The translations under genes and the position numbers were made by a program. Of a DNA stretch of 35,328 nt, positions 24,489 to 32,264 are shown in pieces. The first letter of the stretch is position 1; every line of letters starts with the position of its first letter. The notes under the pieces were generated by a model. The model did not search any database. It had not been told where the DNA came from and saw nothing but the letters and a program-made list of their open reading frames with translations. This DNA is from Sulfuritalea sp. (lineage in GTDB: Bacteria > Pseudomonadota > Gammaproteobacteria > Burkholderiales > Rhodocyclaceae), in the NCBI GenBank assembly GCA_018333815.1, contig JAGXSN010000226.1, forward strand, positions 1 to 35,328, given 5' to 3'.

Positions 24489-24728
24489 GTGGAACGCTCC
24501 CCCTACGACATGAGCAGCTTGTTCGCCCAACTGGGCGTGGCGAACGACGAGCAATCCATCGCCCGGTTCATCAAGAGCCACGCGCCGCTGGAGGGTGCCG
24601 TGCAATTGCATGAAGCCGCCTTCTGGACTGCGGCGCAAGCCGGTTTTCTGCGCGAAGCCACACTCGACGACGCGGAGTGGGTCGTCATCGTCGAGACACT
24701 GAATTCGGCACTGCACCGGCGGCATTAG
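24489..24728 (+). CDS. DUF2789 family protein
   Basis: A 79-residue protein matching DUF2789: SPYDMSSLFAQLGVANDEQSI, then FIKSHAPLEGAVQLHEAAFWT and AAQAGFLREATLDDAEWVVIV. It is small, probably helical and cytosolic; function is unknown. It starts with GTG two bases after the fumC stop and uses GGAAAGG inside the fumC end as ribosome site, so it is co-transcribed with fumC. Its TAG stop overlaps the stop of the convergent TerB-like gene (the four bases TTAG serve both). Confidence 0.88.
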   Translation: MERSPYDMSSLFAQLGVANDEQSIARFIKSHAPLEGAVQLHEAAFWTAAQAGFLREATLDDAEWVVIVETLNSALHRRH

Positions 24729-25198
24729 CCCGCCGGCAGGTTCGCGCGCGCCCGCGCCCGCTGCTTGGCGGCGACATAGTCGGCATGGCCGACGTGCAGC
24801 AGGTCGGCCAGCTTGCGCATCAGGTGCAGCTCGTGGGCATCGAGATGGCCATCGACCATCGCCACATGCCACAGGTTCTCGACGATGCGCGCCTTCTGCA
24901 CGGCATCGCAGTGCCGGTTGATCAAGGCAGTGAACTGGTGGTAGTCGTGCGCCTGCCGCGCCTCCTGATCGGCCAGCGCGACCAGCGTGGCGATTTCGTC
25001 CGCGCTCAGGGCGAATTCCCGTTGCAGCGTCGCGGCGATCGCCTCGCGTTCCTCGGTCTTGAGATGCGCATCCATGCGCATCATCTCCAGCAGCAGGGCC
25101 GCCGTCGCAACCTGCAGCGCATGTGCGCCGCCGGCCGCATCCGGCCGCGTGCCGGGCTCGATGAACTGGCTGAAGAACTCCTTGATGCTGGTGATCAT
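24725..25198 (-). CDS. TerB-like (tellurite resistance TerB fold) protein
   Basis: A 157-residue all-helical protein of the TerB-like group. MITSIKEFFSQFIEP opens it; ALQVATAALLLEMMRMDAHL, EEREAIAATLQREFALSADE and LWHVAMVDGHLDAHELHLMRK are the typical repeats with acidic residues (MRMD...EE, VDGHLD...E) thought to bind metal ions. Many stand-alone members have no proven link to tellurite. I chose the ATG at 25198; an earlier in-frame ATG at 25273 adds residues unlike the family. It ends tail to tail with the DUF2789 gene, sharing stop bases, and is divergent from the sensor kinase gene. Confidence 0.87.
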   Translation of the reverse strand: MITSIKEFFSQFIEPGTRPDAAGGAHALQVATAALLLEMMRMDAHLKTEEREAIAATLQREFALSADEIATLVALADQEARQAHDYHQFTALINRHCDAVQKARIVENLWHVAMVDGHLDAHELHLMRKLADLLHVGHADYVAAKQRARARANLPAG

Positions 25199-25324
25199 GG
25201 GCAGGGTATCGGTGGGCCCGTGACCGGGGCATTGTAGCCAGACGCCCCGATCGACGGCGGGCTGTTCGAGCAATGGCTCGACGACCTCCGGGCCAATTGA
25301 ACCTTCCTCGGGAAATCGCGCACC

Positions 25325-25386
25325 TATAATCGACCAGAATCCCTGCGCGTTCCTCCAATAGGGGCCTGCCGCAACCCGGTTGGAGG
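25325..25386 (+). promoter_or_regulatory. Promoter -10 and structured leader of the hybrid kinase gene
   Basis: A perfect TATAAT at 25325-25330 lies 82 bp before the kinase ATG; no good -35 is found at 16-18 bp. In the leader, CCTCCAA (25352-25358) pairs with TTGGAGG (25380-25386), enclosing GGGG...CCC. GGAGG in the right arm is too far from the ATG (about 25 bp) to be its ribosome site. I could not match this to a known riboswitch. Confidence 0.4.
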
Positions 25387-25411
25387 TTTCGTCCTAACGC
25401 GATCCCAGCAC

Positions 25412-27649
25412 ATGCTCATCACCCTGATCAACAACATCGCTTTCCTTGTCGCCCTGGTGGCGGCGGGACAGATCGTGATTGCGCATTCCTACAGGAAACC
25501 GCTGCATCGTCAGGTGCTGCTCGGGCTGTTGTTTGGCGGCGTGGCCGTGCTGGGCATGGCGAATCCCTTGAACTTTGCGCCGGGCATCATTTTTGACGGT
25601 CGTTCGATCGTGCTATCGGTGGCCGGGGTGGTGGGGGGTGGCGTGACCGCCGTGATCGCGGCGGGCATGGCGGCGATTTATCGCTACCAGTTGGGCGGCG
25701 ACGGTGCGACGATTGGCATCACGGTCGTGCTGATCTCGGCTTTGCTGGGCGTGCTGGCACGGCAATGGTGGCTCCGGCGCAATCGCCCGCCGCAACCGAT
25801 CGACTATCTCGCGCTCGGCGTGTTGGTACAACTGGCGCAACTGGCACTTTTCACCCAGATACCCGAGCGGGCGGGATATGCCTTCATCCAGCAGGCCTGG
25901 TGGGTGCTCCTGCTGTTCTACCCGCTGGCCACCCTGCTGCTCTGCCTGATTTTCCGCAATCACGAACAGCAGCTGATCGACCAGCAGGCCTTGTCTTCCG
26001 CGCGGGATGCGGTGACTGCCGCGGAGCGCGCCAGCATGGAGCGCTTCCATGCCTACTTCGACCACTCCATCGTCGGCCTGGCCATCACCAGCCTGGAAAA
26101 AGGCTGGATCGAGGTCAACGATGCACTCTGCACGACGCTGGGTTACACGCGCGACGAACTCACCCGGATGACATGGACGGAGCTGTCCTATCCGGAGGAT
26201 CTGGCGCCGGACCTGGCGCAATTCAACCGCATGCTGGCCGGCGAGATCGACAGCTATGCCATGGACAAGCGCTTCATCCACAAGGATGGCCGCCTGGTCT
26301 ATACGCGACTGGCGGTCAGTCACGTGCGCAAACCGGATGGCAGCCTCGATTACGTGATGGTCATGGTGGAAGACATCAGCGAGCGCAAGCAGGCCGAAGT
26401 CGAACTCAAGAAGCATCGCGACCACCTCGAAGACCTCGTCGCCTCGCGCACCGCCGAACTCGCCGCCGCCAAGGAAGCCGCCGAAGCGGCCAGCCGCGCC
26501 AAGAGCGCCTTCCTCGCCAACATGAGCCACGAACTGCGCACACCGATGAACGGCATCATGGGCATGCTGGCGCTGGCGAAGCAGCGCATGGCCGACCCCA
26601 AAGGGCTTGATCACCTTGACAAGGCCCAGGGCGCCGCCAACCGCCTGCTCGGCGTGCTCAACGACATCCTCGATCTCTCCAAGATCGAAGCCGAACGCAT
26701 GGTGCTTGAAGACGTCCCCCTGCACCTCGGCGGCGTTTTCGATAACCTCACCAGTGTTCTCGGCAATAAAGCCGTCGAGAAGGGCCTGATGCTGGAAACC
26801 GACTTGCCCGAGCCGCTCGCCCGCCTGCCGCTCATGGGCGATCCGTTGCGCCTCGGCCAAATTCTGCTCAACCTGGCCGGCAACGCCGTCAAATTTACCG
26901 AACGGGGCCGCATCACCCTGCGCGTCAGACCCCTGACGGAAACCCCGGAGGCCATGCAGGTCCGCTTCGAGGTCATCGATACCGGCATCGGCATCGCCCC
27001 GGAGATCTTGGAACGGCTGTTCACCTCGTTCGAACAGGCCGACAACAGCATGACCCGCAAGTATGGCGGCACCGGACTGGGGCTGGCCATCAGCAAGCGG
27101 CTGGTGCAGCTCATGGGCGGTGAAATCGGCGCCGAGAGTACACCGGGAGCGGGGAGCGTCTTCTGGTTCACCGTCCGTCTGGCACGGCGGGAACCCGGTG
27201 CCATCCTGGCAACGCCGAGTTTTAAGGAAACCGAAGCGGAGGCGCGGCTGCGCCGCGATCATCCCGGCGCGCGCATTCTGCTCGCCGAGGACGAACCGGT
27301 GAGTCGCGAAGTCGCCTGCCTCCAGCTCGAAGCAGCGGGGCTCGCCGTCGACCTGGCCGAAGATGGACAGCAGGCGCTGGAACTGGCAAGGCGGAATCCC
27401 TACGACCTGATTCTGATGGACATGCAGATGCCCAACCTGAATGGCATCGATGCGACCCGCGCCATCCGTAACATGGGTGCCGACTCGCTGAACCGCGCAA
27501 CACCGATCCTGGCCATGACGGCGAATGCCTTCGACGAGGATCGCCGGACCTGCATCGATGCCGGCATGAACGACCACATCGCCAAGCCCATCGATGTCGA
27601 ACATCTGTATGACACATTGTTCCGGTGGCTGTCGGCAAATCGCACCTGA
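25412..27649 (+). CDS. Hybrid sensor histidine kinase with LytS-like membrane sensor, PAS and receiver domains
   Basis: A 745-residue inner-membrane kinase. Residues about 1-190 hold around six hydrophobic segments resembling the 5TM-LYT sensor ([20 protein letters not shown], then [16 protein letters not shown]). A PAS domain is at about 208-330, a coiled coil at about 335-365, HisKA with phospho-acceptor His373 ([15 protein letters not shown]), HATPase with N-box [13 protein letters not shown] and G-boxes DTGIGIAP and [11 protein letters not shown], and a receiver (about 627-740) with phospho-acceptor Asp670 ([11 protein letters not shown]). There is no Hpt domain, so the phosphate must pass to a separate Hpt protein. 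Only a weak ribosome site precedes the ATG. No response regulator is adjacent. Confidence 0.93.
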   Translation: MLITLINNIAFLVALVAAGQIVIAHSYRKPLHRQVLLGLLFGGVAVLGMANPLNFAPGIIFDGRSIVLSVAGVVGGGVTAVIAAGMAAIYRYQLGGDGATIGITVVLISALLGVLARQWWLRRNRPPQPIDYLALGVLVQLAQLALFTQIPERAGYAFIQQAWWVLLLFYPLATLLLCLIFRNHEQQLIDQQALSSARDAVTAAERASMERFHAYFDHSIVGLAITSLEKGWIEVNDALCTTLGYTRDELTRMTWTELSYPEDLAPDLAQFNRMLAGEIDSYAMDKRFIHKDGRLVYTRLAVSHVRKPDGSLDYVMVMVEDISERKQAEVELKKHRDHLEDLVASRTAELAAAKEAAEAASRAKSAFLANMSHELRTPMNGIMGMLALAKQRMADPKGLDHLDKAQGAANRLLGVLNDILDLSKIEAERMVLEDVPLHLGGVFDNLTSVLGNKAVEKGLMLETDLPEPLARLPLMGDPLRLGQILLNLAGNAVKFTERGRITLRVRPLTETPEAMQVRFEVIDTGIGIAPEILERLFTSFEQADNSMTRKYGGTGLGLAISKRLVQLMGGEIGAESTPGAGSVFWFTVRLARREPGAILATPSFKETEAEARLRRDHPGARILLAEDEPVSREVACLQLEAAGLAVDLAEDGQQALELARRNPYDLILMDMQMPNLNGIDATRAIRNMGADSLNRATPILAMTANAFDEDRRTCIDAGMNDHIAKPIDVEHLYDTLFRWLSANRT

Positions 27650-27663
27650 GGATCCATACCGGA

Positions 27664-27769
27664 CGAACTTGACCATCGCGTCGGCGAACATGTCCAGCGA
27701 ATCGGCGATCAGGCCCATGGATTACGCGAGCCAGCCGGCGACGAGCAGGATGCGTTGCAGGAAACGGGG
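27664..27769 (-). pseudogene. Relic of a cation diffusion facilitator (CDF) transporter
   Basis: On the minus strand the reading RFLQRILLVAGWLA, a TAA stop at 27724-27722, then SMGLIADSLDMFADAMV has the look of the first membrane helices of CDF metal-efflux proteins, where the metal-site pattern is typically AD-x-x-D-x-x-x-D (here IADSLDMFAD). A stop replaces what is usually a polar residue between the two parts, and the similarity ends near 27664, at the 3' end of the kinase gene. It is therefore a short degenerate fragment and not a gene. It lies after the last gene of the exopolysaccharide operon. Confidence 0.5.
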
Positions 27770-27800
27770 GATTTGCCTGTTTGCCCCGCCTCCGCTCCGG

Positions 27801-28901
27801 TCAGGATCGCGACAACTCCCGGGCCAGGATCGCGACGATGCGTTCCGCCGCCCTGCCGTCCCACAGATGCGGTCGCCGGCCTTGCTTGCCCTCGCCGCGC
27901 AGCACCTTGCGGGCTTCTGCGACGATGCGCGCCGGATCGGTGCCGGCCAGCACGTTGCTGCCCTCCTCGACCGTGACCGGCCGCTCGGTGTTTTCGCGGA
28001 TGGTGATGCAGGGCACGCCGAGCGCGGTGGTTTCTTCCTGCAGGCCGCCGCTGTCGGTGAGCACGACGGCGGCGTCCTTCCAGGCGTTGAGGAAGGCCAT
28101 GTAGGCCTGCGGGCCGACGAGGCTGATATGCGGGCCAAGGTCGATGCCGAACTTTTCGAGGTTGCCGCGCGTGCGCGGATGCACCGGGAAGAGCAATGGC
28201 AGCTCGGCCGCGATCTCCTTCAGCGCCCCGGCGATGCGCGCCATCATCTCGGGGCTGTCGACGTTGCTCGGCCGGTGCAGGGTCACGACGCCATAGCGCG
28301 GGTGTTTCTTCTTGAAGCCTGAGGTTTCGAATTCCGTGCCGGCTTGCGCCAGCTTTTCCGCCTGGTAGAGCACGTTGTCGACCATCACGTGGCCGACATA
28401 GTGAATCGCGCCCTCGGCCTTGCCTTCGCGGCGCAGGTGCTCGGCGCCGCTCGGCTCGGTGACGAAGAACCAGTCGGAGATGCTGTCGGTGACGAGGCGG
28501 TTGATCTCCTCGGGCATGGACATGTCGCCGCTGCGCAGGCCGGCCTCGACATGGGCGACGGGAATGTGCAGCTTCTTGGCGACGATCGAACAGGCCAGCG
28601 TCGAGTTGACGTCGCCGACGACCAGCACCGCATCCGGCGTGTTCGCCTGGCAAAGCGCCTCGAAGGCCGTCATGATCTTCGCGGTCTGCTGGGCATGGCT
28701 GCCGCCGCCCGCGCCCATGAAGACGTCCGGCTGCGGAATGCCGAGTTCCTCGAAGAACACCTCGTTCATCTCGCGGTCGTAGTGCTGGCCGGTATGGATG
28801 ATCTGGTAGTCGATGCCGCCATGCGCCTGCAGCGCGCGCACGATCGGGGCGATCTTCATGAAGTTGGGTCGCGCGCCGGCGACGAGATAGAGGGTAGGCA
28901 T
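27801..28901 (-). CDS. wecB: UDP-N-acetylglucosamine 2-epimerase (non-hydrolysing)
   Basis: A 366-residue GT-B-fold enzyme that converts UDP-GlcNAc to UDP-ManNAc in the cytosol. Family blocks are LYLVAGARPNFMKIAPIVRAL, HTGQHYDREM, HVEAGLRSGDMSMPEEINR, VVTLHRPSNVDSPE, PVHPRTRGNLE and VLTDSGGLQEETTALGVPC. The product would feed the TviB/WbpA-type dehydrogenase or a transferase of the same locus. It starts 3 bp after the stop of the nucleotidyltransferase gene, so it is part of the long minus-strand operon and is its last intact gene. No clear terminator follows. Confidence 0.95.
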   Translation of the reverse strand: MPTLYLVAGARPNFMKIAPIVRALQAHGGIDYQIIHTGQHYDREMNEVFFEELGIPQPDVFMGAGGGSHAQQTAKIMTAFEALCQANTPDAVLVVGDVNSTLACSIVAKKLHIPVAHVEAGLRSGDMSMPEEINRLVTDSISDWFFVTEPSGAEHLRREGKAEGAIHYVGHVMVDNVLYQAEKLAQAGTEFETSGFKKKHPRYGVVTLHRPSNVDSPEMMARIAGALKEIAAELPLLFPVHPRTRGNLEKFGIDLGPHISLVGPQAYMAFLNAWKDAAVVLTDSGGLQEETTALGVPCITIRENTERPVTVEEGSNVLAGTDPARIVAEARKVLRGEGKQGRRPHLWDGRAAERIVAILARELSRS

Positions 28902-28904
28902 GGT

Positions 28905-29399
28905 CTAGGTAACCGAGCGCTTGTCCTTGTTCAGCGCTTCGATCGCCCGCTCAAGCACGGTGCGATCCGCGATGTCCTTGTCGCGCATCGTTTGCTTGGT
29001 TCGCAGGAGGCCTTCGAGGCTGACCGTGCGCACCGGAATACCGTCGAGGTCGACGGTCTCCGCAAACTGCTGCAATGTCTCATAGGTTTCGCCGCAGGCG
29101 TTCAGCATGATGTCGACCACGAATGCATCGGCTACGCGGATGTTTTCGCCTTCCTCGAACCAGGCTGGATCGATATCCTTGGCCGCCTGGTCGGGCAGGA
29201 TCATCAGGGCGGCTTTCAGTTTCCGGCCGGCAGCTTTGTTAGCCGGCACGAGCACATCGATATCGGTCGTAGCCCGATGATAGCCATGGGCAAACAAGGC
29301 GTAGCCGCCGATCAGCAGATAATCGACTTGCCGCTGATCGAAGGAGCGCAGCAGCGCTTTCAAATCATCCAGGGTTGCCGGGCGGCTGACTTCATTCAT
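28905..29399 (-). CDS. MNT/AbiEii-like nucleotidyltransferase
   Basis: A 164-residue protein with a minimal nucleotidyltransferase fold: LLIGGYALFAHGYHRATTDIDVLV has the GG motif (31-32) and the metal-binding D-x-D (Asp46, Asp48). FVVDIMLNACGETYETL supplies a likely third acidic residue, and the end resembles AbiEii/MNT proteins (GLLRTKQTMRDKDIADRTVL). Such enzymes transfer nucleotides to partner proteins or tRNA and often act in toxin-antitoxin or phage-defence pairs; some are house-keeping. The ATG at 29399 overlaps the stop of the 76-residue gene (ATGA), and an in-frame ATG further upstream (29444) lies inside that gene. The target is unknown. Confidence 0.85.
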   Translation of the reverse strand: MNEVSRPATLDDLKALLRSFDQRQVDYLLIGGYALFAHGYHRATTDIDVLVPANKAAGRKLKAALMILPDQAAKDIDPAWFEEGENIRVADAFVVDIMLNACGETYETLQQFAETVDLDGIPVRTVSLEGLLRTKQTMRDKDIADRTVLERAIEALNKDKRSVT

Positions 29400-29626
29400 T
29401 TCCGGCGCCTCATCGCCAACTCGACCATGCCGGCAACCAGGCACGCTTCCTGGTGCTGATTCGCTTCCGCGTGAGTCTTGAACAGATAGACCCCCTTTCG
29501 CATTCCGGTGATGTCGCCGCCAGGCATGCGATGCATCTCGTCGTTGAACCGCGCGCCCTCCGCCAGCATTTCGGCATTCGCGGCAGGACTTATGGGACGC
29601 TCTTTTCGCTTGCCTACGACGCGCAT
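29396..29626 (-). CDS. 76-residue partner of the nucleotidyltransferase, unknown family
   Basis: A small basic protein, MRVVGKRKERPISPAANAEM at the start and a MRRRK end, with a central DITGMRKGVYLFKTHAEANQHQEACLVAGMVELA stretch (two parts: a strand region and a helix). I recognise no named domain. Its start overlaps the amidotransferase 3' end by 13 bp and its stop overlaps the nucleotidyltransferase start by 4 bp (ATGA), so the two form a translation-coupled pair embedded in the polysaccharide operon. By position and size it could be an antitoxin or adaptor for the nucleotidyltransferase. That is inference only. Confidence 0.7.
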   Translation of the reverse strand: MRVVGKRKERPISPAANAEMLAEGARFNDEMHRMPGGDITGMRKGVYLFKTHAEANQHQEACLVAGMVELAMRRRK

Positions 29627-31515
29627 GGCTGATTCCTCAGGAAGGCGCCGAACATCAGCAGCACCCAGATCGGCGTGCTGTGATCACGGCGTCCGGTTTC
29701 GTGCTGTTCGACAATCTGGCGGATCGCGGCGCGGTCGAACCAGCCGGTTTCGAGCAGCGGACCGCCGAGCAGCTCGTCGCGCACGCGCTGGCGCAGCGGG
29801 CCGCGGAACCAGCGCGCCAGCGGCACGGCGAAGCCCATCTTCGGCCGGTACATGATGTCCTGCGGCAGGTGGGGCTCCATGGCTTTCTTGAGCAGGAACT
29901 TGCTTTCGCCGCCGCGGATCTTCAGCGCGGTCGGCAGCGTCGCCAGCCATTCGACGAGCGGATGGTCCATCAGCGGCTCGCGCACCTCGAGCGAATGCGC
30001 CATGCTGGCGCGATCGACCTTGGTGTTGATGTCGCCGATCAGGTAGGTGTGCAGGTCGATGTACTGGATCAGCGCGAGCGGATCGTCGGTGCCGGCGCGC
30101 GCGGCATGCCGGTCGAACACCGCCTGCGCGTTGTAGCCGCCGAGCTCGGCCTTGAAGGCAGCGCTGTAGAGCTGGCTGCGTTGCCCGTTGCGGATCACCG
30201 AGACGCTGTGGAAATAGGCCTCGACCGAGGTGCGCGCGAGCCCCTCGAAGGTGGTCTTGGCGCGGAAGACGCGCGGCGCCCAGTCGGCCTTGGGATAGAG
30301 CCGGCCGAGGGCGCCGAACAGCGAACGGCGCAGGCCGAGCGGCAGCGCGGCGCGCATCCGCTCCTCCATGAGATGCAGCGCATAGCGGCGATAGCCGCCG
30401 AAGCTCTCGTCGCCGCCGTCGCCGGAGAGGGCCACCGTCACATGCCGGCGCGCCAGCTGGCAGACGCGGTAGGTGGGAATGGCCGAGCTGTCGGCGTAGG
30501 GCTCGTCGTAGAGACGGGCCAGCGTATCGATGAGATCGAAGTCGTCGCTCTCGACCCGGTCGACGCAATGATGCGTGCGGTAGCGGTCGGCGACCTGCTG
30601 GGCAAAGTGCGCCTCGTCATAGGCGGGGTCGGCGAAGGAGATCGAGCAGGTGTTCACCGGCCCGTTCGAGAGGCCGGCCATCATCGCCACCACGGCGCTG
30701 GAGTCGACGCCGCCGGACAGGAAGGCGCCGAGCGGCACTTCGGCAATCATGCGCAGGCGGATCGACTCCTCGAGCCGGCGTTCGAGTTCGTGACAGGCCT
30801 CGTCGATGCCGATGCGGGCATCGAGCGTGAAGCGCACATCCCAGTATTCGCGCGGTTCCGGAAGCGCCGTCCCGCCACGGCCGACTTTCAGCGTGCAGGC
30901 CGGCGGCAATTTTTTGGCCTGCCTGAAGATGCAGCGCGGCTCGGCGACGTAGCCGAGCGCGAAGTATTCCTCGACGGCCAGCGGGTCGATCTCGCGCCTC
31001 AATCCGCCGTGCGCGACGATGGCTTTCAGCTCGGACCCGAAGAGGAAGCTGCCGTCATCGAGCAGCGCATAGAACAGCGGCTTGACGCCGAGCCGGTCGC
31101 GGGCGAGGAACAGCACGTCGCGATTGCGGTCCCAGAGGGCGAAGGCGAACATGCCGCGGAAGCGCTCGACGCAGGCTTCGCCCCAGGCTTCCCAGGCATG
31201 CACGATCACCTCGGTATCGCTCTTCGTGTGGAAGACATGGCCGAGCGCCTGCAGTTCGGGGATCAGTTCCCGGTAGTTGTAGATCTCGCCGTTGAAGACG
31301 ACGCAGACCGTCTGGTCCTCGTTGTAGAGCGGCTGCTGACCGGTCGACAGGTCGATGATCGACAGCCGGCGATGGCCGAGGCCGACGCCCGGCTCGAGGT
31401 GCAGCCCGCCCTCGTCCGGCCCGCGGTGGAACTGGGTTTCGTTCATCCGGTGCAGCACGGCGCGATCGATGGCGCGCTTGCCCCGTGTGTCGAAGATGCC
31501 GGTGATGCCGCACAT
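29614..31515 (-). CDS. XrtA/PEP-CTERM-type amidotransferase (asparagine synthase family)
   Basis: A 633-residue class II glutamine amidotransferase. The N-terminal Ntn domain starts MCGITGIFDT with Cys2 as the nucleophile, then FNGEIYNYRELIPEL and HTKSDTEVIVHAWEAWG. The C-terminal synthetase domain has the ATP-pyrophosphatase loop SGGVDSS (267-273) and SGDGGDESFGGYRRY. The type found in exosortase A loci (TIGR03108-like) is about this length and is thought to amidate a sugar or uronic acid of the exopolysaccharide rather than make free asparagine. It starts 2 bp after the PIN-domain gene stop and overlaps the 76-residue gene at its 3' end. Confidence 0.93.
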   Translation of the reverse strand: MCGITGIFDTRGKRAIDRAVLHRMNETQFHRGPDEGGLHLEPGVGLGHRRLSIIDLSTGQQPLYNEDQTVCVVFNGEIYNYRELIPELQALGHVFHTKSDTEVIVHAWEAWGEACVERFRGMFAFALWDRNRDVLFLARDRLGVKPLFYALLDDGSFLFGSELKAIVAHGGLRREIDPLAVEEYFALGYVAEPRCIFRQAKKLPPACTLKVGRGGTALPEPREYWDVRFTLDARIGIDEACHELERRLEESIRLRMIAEVPLGAFLSGGVDSSAVVAMMAGLSNGPVNTCSISFADPAYDEAHFAQQVADRYRTHHCVDRVESDDFDLIDTLARLYDEPYADSSAIPTYRVCQLARRHVTVALSGDGGDESFGGYRRYALHLMEERMRAALPLGLRRSLFGALGRLYPKADWAPRVFRAKTTFEGLARTSVEAYFHSVSVIRNGQRSQLYSAAFKAELGGYNAQAVFDRHAARAGTDDPLALIQYIDLHTYLIGDINTKVDRASMAHSLEVREPLMDHPLVEWLATLPTALKIRGGESKFLLKKAMEPHLPQDIMYRPKMGFAVPLARWFRGPLRQRVRDELLGGPLLETGWFDRAAIRQIVEQHETGRRDHSTPIWVLLMFGAFLRNQPCAS

Positions 31516-31517
31516 GA

Positions 31518-31931
31518 TCAGGTCTTCTTGCTGTAGGGATTGAGAACTTTCACGCCTGTCGGCGCGAAATCGCCCGTATTGCGCGTCACCACCGTCAGCC
31601 CATGTTCCTGCGCTGTCGCCGCAATCAGAAGATCGGCGCCCTCGTGGCCCAGCCGGGCCGACAAACGGCCCCAGCCGCGCGCAACTCCGGGCGCAACCGG
31701 GAGGATTCTATCGGCATACAACTGAATCAACTCCTCGATCCAGGCAGACAGCTCCGCGGCGAAATCCGGCGCCGCCTTGCGCTGCTTTTCGATGCCTTTC
31801 TCGATTTCGCCCAGGGTGACGACGCTCAGGAACAGCTGGTTGTCCTGCTGGCGGGAAATCCAGCGCACAACCCCGGCGTCAGGCCTGGTTTTCCTGAGTT
31901 CGGAAATGATGACGGTGTCGAGCAGGTACAT
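31518..31931 (-). CDS. PIN-domain ribonuclease toxin (VapC/FitB-like)
   Basis: A 137-residue PIN nuclease. MYLLDTVIISELRK opens it with the first catalytic Asp (Asp5). FLSVVTLGEIEKGIEK carries Glu42, GADLLIAATAQEHGL has Asp100, and VVTRNTGDFAPTGVKVLNP has Asn118/Asp121, so all four acidic/polar positions are present. FitB/VapC proteins cut RNA, often tRNA, until bound by the antitoxin. Its ATG shares a base with the antitoxin stop (TGATG), the classic toxin-antitoxin arrangement. It ends 2 bp before the amidotransferase start, so the same transcript very likely continues into it. Confidence 0.93.
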   Translation of the reverse strand: MYLLDTVIISELRKTRPDAGVVRWISRQQDNQLFLSVVTLGEIEKGIEKQRKAAPDFAAELSAWIEELIQLYADRILPVAPGVARGWGRLSARLGHEGADLLIAATAQEHGLTVVTRNTGDFAPTGVKVLNPYSKKT

Positions 31932-32206
31932 CAAAGTTCCATGTCGCGCAGTTTGATTTGGGCTTTGCCGACGGCCCCAGACTCGGTCCTGGACTCGGTC
32001 TTGGGGACCGCAAGAAGATGGGCGACGAATCCCGGAGCCGCGCCGCGGGACTGTTGCTGTAAGCGTCGATAACTCGTTTCGGACACCACGACCACGGCAT
32101 CCCGTCCGCGCCGGGTCACGTGCTGAGGCTCTCCCTGCAGCGCGGCCTCGACCACCTGGCTGAATTGGGCCTTCGCATCCTGCAAACGCCATTGCGATTT
32201 GTGCAT
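31931..32206 (-). CDS. Phd/YefM-type antitoxin
   Basis: A 91-residue antitoxin. The N-terminal DNA-binding part reads WRLQDAKAQFSQVVEAALQG, then GEPQHVTRRGRDAVVVVSETSYRRL, which is typical of the Phd/YefM family. The C-terminus ends QIKLRDMEL, a short flexible stretch that would wrap the PIN toxin. GGAG (32217-32214) lies 7 nt before the ATG. It is preceded by its own promoter and a 15-bp palindrome (32231-32245), consistent with the family's autorepression. It sits inside an otherwise compact polysaccharide operon. Confidence 0.92.
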   Translation of the reverse strand: MHKSQWRLQDAKAQFSQVVEAALQGEPQHVTRRGRDAVVVVSETSYRRLQQQSRGAAPGFVAHLLAVPKTESRTESGAVGKAQIKLRDMEL

Positions 32207-32230
32207 GTCCGGACTCCGCGCGATATTCTG

Positions 32231-32264
32231 GTCAGATTATCTGACTAGTTACTTTTCCTGTCAA
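32231..32264 (-). promoter_or_regulatory. Sigma-70 promoter with overlapping palindromic operator before the toxin-antitoxin pair
   Basis: On the minus strand TTGACA (32264-32259), a 17-nt spacer, then GATAAT (32241-32236) matches the sigma-70 consensus at 11 of 12 positions. A perfect 15-bp palindrome, GTCAGAT-T-ATCTGAC (32231-32245), overlaps the -10 and extends to the expected start point, 25 bp before the antitoxin ATG. The -35 lies in the last codons of the glycosyltransferase gene, whose TAG stop (32247-32245) runs into the palindrome. This is the layout expected of an antitoxin-autorepressed promoter. Confidence 0.8.

Noticed and set aside
25297-25330. TTGAAC as a -35 for the TATAAT before the kinase gene
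   Set aside because: The spacer is 22 bp, too long for a normal sigma-70 promoter.
25613-27718. A 701-residue minus-strand frame opposite the hybrid kinase
   Set aside because: It is a shadow of the kinase gene; only its first 17 or so codons (27718-27664) look like a real protein and those belong to the CDF relic.
29680-31536. A 618-residue plus-strand frame opposite the amidotransferase
   Set aside because: The amidotransferase motifs (Cys2, SGGVDSS) are on the minus strand; the plus frame is a complement shadow.
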